Source: Candidatus Dojkabacteria bacterium (GTDB lineage Bacteria; Patescibacteria; Dojkabacteria; SC72). From it: DNA of 49,533 bases. The stretch spans positions 1-49,533 of the forward strand of contig JALNYV010000013.1 in assembly GCA_023229785.1 (NCBI GenBank). Direction: 5' to 3'. This document shows, piece after piece, positions 49,360-49,533 of the stretch (positions are counted from its first letter, which is position 1; each line of letters starts with the position of its first letter). The notes below the pieces were generated by a model, which was not told the origin of the DNA, did no database searches, and was given only the letters and a program-made list of their open reading frames with translations. The translations under genes were made by a program, and so were the position numbers.

Positions 49360-49533
49360 ATATAACCATTAAAACGCCCGATATAAGTGCGAACATTAAG
49401 ACTAACTTATCCCAAGACTATACATCTGGTACAAGTCTTAGTGTTGATTCTTCTGCTGGATTTGTAAGTGGTAACTATATCTTAGTAGGTGAACCAGGAC
49501 TAGAAAAGTCGGAAATTGGAAGTCTAACTGCTG
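49356..49533 (+). CDS. Head-to-tail adaptor protein, 5' part
   Basis: Start of the gene continued at base 11. It encodes MNITIKTPDISANIKTNLSQ and then a Ser/Gly-rich strand segment; the frame runs off the window end and joins the other part. Its ATG overlaps the previous stop. This is the copy without the frame-disrupting one-base difference. Confidence 0.85.
   Translation, partial: MNITIKTPDISANIKTNLSQDYTSGTSLSVDSSAGFVSGNYILVGEPGLEKSEIGSLTA
49396..49533. repeat. Terminal direct repeat, right copy
   Basis: 138 bases equal to 1-137 except one extra T in ACTAACTTATCCC. It shows that the sequence is a circular assembly or has a short terminal repeat. The unit length is about 49,395 bases. Confidence 0.9.

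Overview
The window is a nearly complete, AT-rich, tailed double-stranded DNA phage genome. Its last 138 bases repeat its first 137 apart from one single-base indel. The reading frame that begins at 49356 runs off the end and continues at the start, so the sequence closes into a circle of about 49.4 kb. It carries large and small terminase, portal, scaffold, HK97-type capsid protein, an adaptor and a nozzle-like tail protein, and no tape measure or sheath. This fits a short-tailed (podovirus-like) virion. Shine-Dalgarno sites are common (AGGAGG, AAAGGGGG), TGA is used as a stop, and there are two lysins (an amidase and a GH19-like/LysM enzyme). The host is therefore a bacterium with the standard code. 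I cannot name it; a Gram-positive host is plausible.

Layout. (1) 1-6179 (+): adaptor, tail nozzle, a small Ser/Thr-tailed protein and three candidate internal/ejection proteins. (2) 6180-6626: convergent gap with compact RNA-like structure. (3) 6627-7540 (-): four small genes, two with helix-turn-helix segments. (4) 7651-9984 (+): lysis region with an XhlA-like membrane protein, a collagen-like membrane protein, an amidase and small holin-like proteins. (5) 9996-20991 (-): about 33 mostly tiny early genes, many of them zinc-ribbon proteins, with a PD-(D/E)XK-like nuclease, a SprT-like protease, three HNH endonucleases and an intact TnpB. (6) 21037-30961 (+): small terminase, a structured intergenic region, large terminase with an intein in its P-loop, portal, GH19/LysM lysin, scaffold, decoration-like protein and major capsid protein. 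(7) 31137-32755 (+): Ser/Thr-tailed and beta-rich small virion proteins. (8) 32789-42474 (+): a carbohydrate cassette with five glycosyltransferases, a truncated UDP-sugar dehydrogenase-like protein, four methyltransferase-like proteins and a deacetylase-like protein. (9) 42578-49359 (+): fibre-type proteins, two of them with Ser/Thr tracts of about 150 and 535 residues.

The strongest candidate for an undescribed system is the pairing of mucin-like Ser/Thr tracts in five virion-type proteins with a phage-encoded glycosyltransferase/methyltransferase/deacetylase cassette lying between them. I infer that the phage builds and decorates O-glycans on its own fibres. The glycosylation itself is not visible in sequence. 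The genome is also rich in selfish elements: five HNH genes, one LAGLIDADG intein with class-3-like splicing residues, one TnpB with a candidate guide-RNA region, and a decayed AP2/HNH endonuclease. Two structural genes appear to start at AUU and AUA behind strong Shine-Dalgarno sites. Several genes have a -10 box 5-10 bases before ATG, as in leaderless transcription. I recognise no polymerase, helicase, primase, integrase or repressor.
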